61,442 bases of DNA, taken from contig CAMVKN010000018.1 of the NCBI GenBank assembly GCA_947168045.1, positions 1 to 61,442 on the forward strand. Reading direction: 5' to 3'. Below the pieces are notes generated by a model, which was given only the letters and a program-made list of their open reading frames with translations, was not told the DNA's origin and searched no databases. The DNA is from an uncultured Prevotellaceae bacterium (GTDB lineage Bacteria; Bacteroidota; Bacteroidia; Bacteroidales; Bacteroidaceae). This document shows, piece after piece, positions 59,089-61,442 of the stretch; position 1 is the first letter of the stretch, and each line of letters opens with the position of its first letter. The translations under genes and the position numbers were made by a program.

Positions 59089-60158
59089 AATACTGGATAG
59101 TGCCCAACAACGACAGCACCTTCCGCATCGGTGATGCCATCAAGGCGCAGGGCGGAATGGCAGACTGGAGGACAGATAGGTTCTCGGTGGGTGACGTCGT
59201 GTTCATCTATAAAACGCGTCCTGAGCTGTGCATCCGCTATAAGATGGAGGTCGTCAAGACGAGAATCATCTTCGACGAGGCACTGGAGCAAGAAGCTTTT
59301 TGGACGGATAAAAATACATTCTACCAGGGCTTTGTGAGCTTTTATGCCAGACTAAGACTGATAGAGGAATATACCGATGATATCCTCTCGCTGCACCATC
59401 TGCATGAGCATGGCTATCAAGGAATACCAAGGAGTGTCAGGGAAATCAAGGAATCAGATTTGCTTGATTTCCTGCTGCATCCCCATCAGACGGTCAATGA
59501 TGATGTCTATGATGTGGACTATCCAGAGGATGACGAAAAGCTCTATGAGGGTGCATTGGTTACAGTGAAAGCCAACAAGTATGAGCGCAACCAGAAAGCC
59601 CGTAGGGAATGTGTGGCGAAAAAAGGCTATCAATGTCTGGTCTGCGGACGTGACTTCGAGGCGACATACGGAGAGATGGGAAAAGGGTTCATACATGTAC
59701 ATCATCTGACGCCAATCTCCACCATCGGTAAGGAATATGAACTGAACGTAGATACCGACTTGGTGCCTGTCTGCCCCAACTGTCACTATATGCTGCATCG
59801 GAAAGACCCACCTTACACTATTGAGGAACTGAAAAGAATCATCCAAGAAGTGGCAAAGCCTGTTAAGAAGAAGGCTTCGCGAAAGGCTACGGAAATCCGA
59901 CTGGTTGCTGAGGCTGCCATGCTGAGAGACGTGAATGATGACAATGAAGTACGGAAACTGATTCATAACATGATGGAGATGGATGGCGGCACGATGATGA
60001 AGAATATCCACTCTGTCTGTATCACGATGTTCCAGGACAAGTACAACAATATGACGCCCAACGACTGGCGCCACTTGATTGATGACTATGTAAGGACTGT
60101 TACTCATCGTCCAGACATGCAAGAAGATGAAGTGTTCTATTTCAAGGTGTCAGGATGA
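59085..60158 (+). CDS. EVE-like / HNH endonuclease
   Basis: A 357-residue protein with an N-terminal EVE/PUA-like base-reader domain (KYWIVPNNDSTFRIGDAI, DWRTDRFSVGDVVFIYKTRP) and an HNH nuclease domain at residues 184-239: CLVCGRDF, HVHHLTPI and DLVPVCPNCHYMLHR, with both zinc cysteine pairs. The C-terminal 100 residues are helical and unrecognised. In family terms, EVE-HNH proteins are modification-dependent (type IV) nucleases. It is translationally coupled to the methyltransferase, so it is likely part of the same defence system. Confidence 0.82.
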   Translation: MKYWIVPNNDSTFRIGDAIKAQGGMADWRTDRFSVGDVVFIYKTRPELCIRYKMEVVKTRIIFDEALEQEAFWTDKNTFYQGFVSFYARLRLIEEYTDDILSLHHLHEHGYQGIPRSVREIKESDLLDFLLHPHQTVNDDVYDVDYPEDDEKLYEGALVTVKANKYERNQKARRECVAKKGYQCLVCGRDFEATYGEMGKGFIHVHHLTPISTIGKEYELNVDTDLVPVCPNCHYMLHRKDPPYTIEELKRIIQEVAKPVKKKASRKATEIRLVAEAAMLRDVNDDNEVRKLIHNMMEMDGGTMMKNIHSVCITMFQDKYNNMTPNDWRHLIDDYVRTVTHRPDMQEDEVFYFKVSG

Positions 60159-60224
60159 CAACATAGTTACTTCTGCCGACACCTCCGCCTTGGGATCCGA
60201 GATCGATAGTCTCGTCTATCAGCT

Positions 60225-61442
60225 CTACGGAAGAAAGACTGATGGGGCTGCTGGGACTGCGTACCAGCCGTGGCGGCCTGACTGGGCGCCCTGGCGGAGG
60301 CCGGCGGCGCGGAGGGCGGCCTTGAGCTGGCGCGGGGTGGGCACGTCCTGGGGCGGCAAGCCGTGGTCGCATAGCAGGTCGACGATGTCGGCGGTGGTCA
60401 TCAGCGTGTCCGCTGAGGTGGGCGCCGGGGCGAGGGTGGCGGCGATGGTCTTCTCTATGACGCGCTGGCGGCAGTAGCGCTCGTTGTGCGCCTCCATCAG
60501 CGCCTCCTCCTCGCGGGTGAGGAAGAAGGGCTCGCCCTGGCTCAGCTCGTGCAGGACCTGCGCGAAGAGCTGGTCGTGGTTCAGCGGTGTTGCGGTGTCG
60601 ATGGCGCCTGTCAGTTCCACGCAGAGGTAGCGTCGGCTGCCGGTGGGGTCGGTCAGGGGCCGCCGCTCGTTGGTGGTGGCGATGAACGAGCAGAGGCGCT
60701 GCACCATGGTGTACTGGTCGCTGCGCGGGCGGCGCACCTGCACGTCGCGCTCGGTCAGCAGTCGCTTGATCTTCGCCTGCTCGCGCGTGGTCTTCGCGTC
60801 ATACTCGTCGATGTTCACCAGCCACATGCGACCCAGCACCCGCTCCACCTGCTCGGCGTTGTCCATCTTGATGTCGTCCATGTAGTACTGTCTGAGGTGC
60901 CGTGGCAGTAGCATCTTGCAGAAGGTGCTCTTTCCCGTGCCCTGTGCGCCGATGAGCATGGGCACGATGCTGTTGCCGTGGTCCTGGCTCATGCCGCGCA
61001 CCTGCGCCACCATGGCCAGCAGCCAGCGTCGGAACAGGCGCGGCCAGTCCTGGTAGTCGGTAGGCACACGTGCGGCGAGGTCGCTGATATGGTCGTGGCC
61101 GTCCCACTGCGGCAGGTGGTCGAGGTAGTCAGCCACCGGGTTGTAGTCCTCCACGTGTGCCGAGTCGACGCAGAGGCGCATGGCGTAGCTCCAGCTCTGG
61201 CCTCCGGCCAGGAGCTGGTCGACGGTCAGGGAGTTGAGGTCGCGGTCGGTGAGGGGGAGGAAGGCCCCTCCCCTGGTAGCCCCAACTGCCCCTCCCCTGG
61301 CCCCTCCCCCAAGGGGAGGGGCGTAGATAGACTTGATGGCGGAGGAGGGCGTTTTGGGACGGAACTCGGTGGTTTTCTTCATGGTGTTGTAGCGCAGGTC
61401 GTAGTGGTCGCGCAGGAACTGAAGGTTGAAGCGGATGGCATC
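60225..61442 (-). CDS. VirE-domain ATPase, truncated by the window edge
   Basis: The gene continues beyond 61442: codons upstream of MKKTTEFR (61382) read FLRDHYDLRYNT in the same frame. The visible 405 residues contain the virulence-associated E (SF3-like) ATPase core: LIGAQGTGKSTFCKMLLP, WLVNIDEYDAKTTREQAK and CSFIATTNERRPLTDPTGSRR. The C-terminal part has a winged-helix-like end. In Bacteroidales such proteins often belong to mobile elements or sit beside BT4734-like primases. A repeat-derived segment (APPLGGGARGGAVGATRGG) interrupts the junction between TTEFR and LPLTDRDLNSL. Confidence 0.85.
   Translation of the reverse strand, partial: DAIRFNLQFLRDHYDLRYNTMKKTTEFRPKTPSSAIKSIYAPPLGGGARGGAVGATRGGAFLPLTDRDLNSLTVDQLLAGGQSWSYAMRLCVDSAHVEDYNPVADYLDHLPQWDGHDHISDLAARVPTDYQDWPRLFRRWLLAMVAQVRGMSQDHGNSIVPMLIGAQGTGKSTFCKMLLPRHLRQYYMDDIKMDNAEQVERVLGRMWLVNIDEYDAKTTREQAKIKRLLTERDVQVRRPRSDQYTMVQRLCSFIATTNERRPLTDPTGSRRYLCVELTGAIDTATPLNHDQLFAQVLHELSQGEPFFLTREEEALMEAHNERYCRQRVIEKTIAATLAPAPTSADTLMTTADIVDLLCDHGLPPQDVPTPRQLKAALRAAGLRQGAQSGRHGWYAVPAAPSVFLP
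61263..61334. repeat. GC-rich palindromic element inside the VirE gene
   Basis: Hairpin CCCCTCCCC (61301-61309), CAA, GGGGAGGGG (61313-61321), with the tag GCCCCTCCCCTGG at 61288-61300 and a second tag-like copy at 61263-61276. The flank GTAGATAGACTTG (61323-61335) matches the flank of the right half of the tex element. Confidence 0.85.

Noticed and set aside
61382..61382. True start of the VirE-type gene at this ATG
   Set aside because: The frame stays open to the window edge and upstream codons (HYDLRYNT) continue recognisable family sequence, so the gene is truncated here.

Overview
The window is chromosomal DNA from a Prevotella-like member of the Bacteroidales. The evidence is about 55-60% G+C in the core genes, promoters of the TTTG (-33) / TAnnTTTG (-7) type in front of many transcription units, the Bacteroidetes orders rplM-rpsI-rpsB-tsf and yicC-gmk-nadD, a C10 (streptopain/interpain) protease, DUF1680/GH127, GH78 and GH31 glycosidases, and secreted proteins ending in a short 'GIYIxNGKKxIIK'-like tail. 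No rRNA, tRNA or CRISPR array was seen.

Layout. 1-3240: repeat-rich intergenic DNA and tex. 3244-3827: a small VapBC-like pair. 3945-14369 (minus): a long run, pepT-ligA-GH78-B3/4 protein-lipoprotein, then two secreted proteins with their own promoter. 14504-17077 (plus): zinc ribbon / SPFH / GYF_2 membrane module. 17295-20558: carB. 20655-24877 (minus): RsbW-like kinase, STAS protein and histidine kinase followed by a GH31 enzyme. 24981-28087 (minus): translation operon. 28680-34362 (plus): exported endonuclease I, exported nitroreductase, then yicC-[DUF559 cassette]-gmk-nadD. 34328-42391: surface-glycan locus (GT2, flippase, LicD, opine-dehydrogenase-like enzyme, nucleotidyltransferase-aminotransferase fusion, UDP-galactopyranose mutase, SGNH hydrolase). 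42574-51964: C10 protease, a 48-residue small protein, GH127, a small secreted protein, SlyD-like isomerase and aroC. 51965-60158: structured RNA candidates and a lower-G+C restriction-modification island (res, an antisense PIN toxin-antitoxin pair, mod, EVE-like/HNH nuclease). 60225-61442 (minus): a VirE-type ATPase gene cut by the window edge.

The most striking theme is a family of small GC-rich palindromes, each a tag of the type CCTCCCCCGA followed by a CCCCTCC..GGAGGGG hairpin. They occur singly or as inverted pairs and are often inserted in frame inside housekeeping genes: tex, gmk, nadD, the VirE gene and probably the glycan fusion gene. Related arrangements lie between rpsB and tsf. 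One inverted pair brackets a low-G+C DUF559 (Vsr-like) endonuclease gene that splits yicC from gmk. I infer a REP/REPIN-like system in which the DUF559 nuclease plays the part that RAYT transposases play elsewhere. Separate simple-repeat families have entered ligA, aroC, tex and the histidine kinase, again preserving the frame. A second candidate for new biology is the restriction island: the helicase subunit appears to have lost its nuclease residues while a base-reader/HNH nuclease is translationally coupled to the methyltransferase. A third is a perfect 18-bp inverted repeat around the promoter and start codon at 6522-6600.
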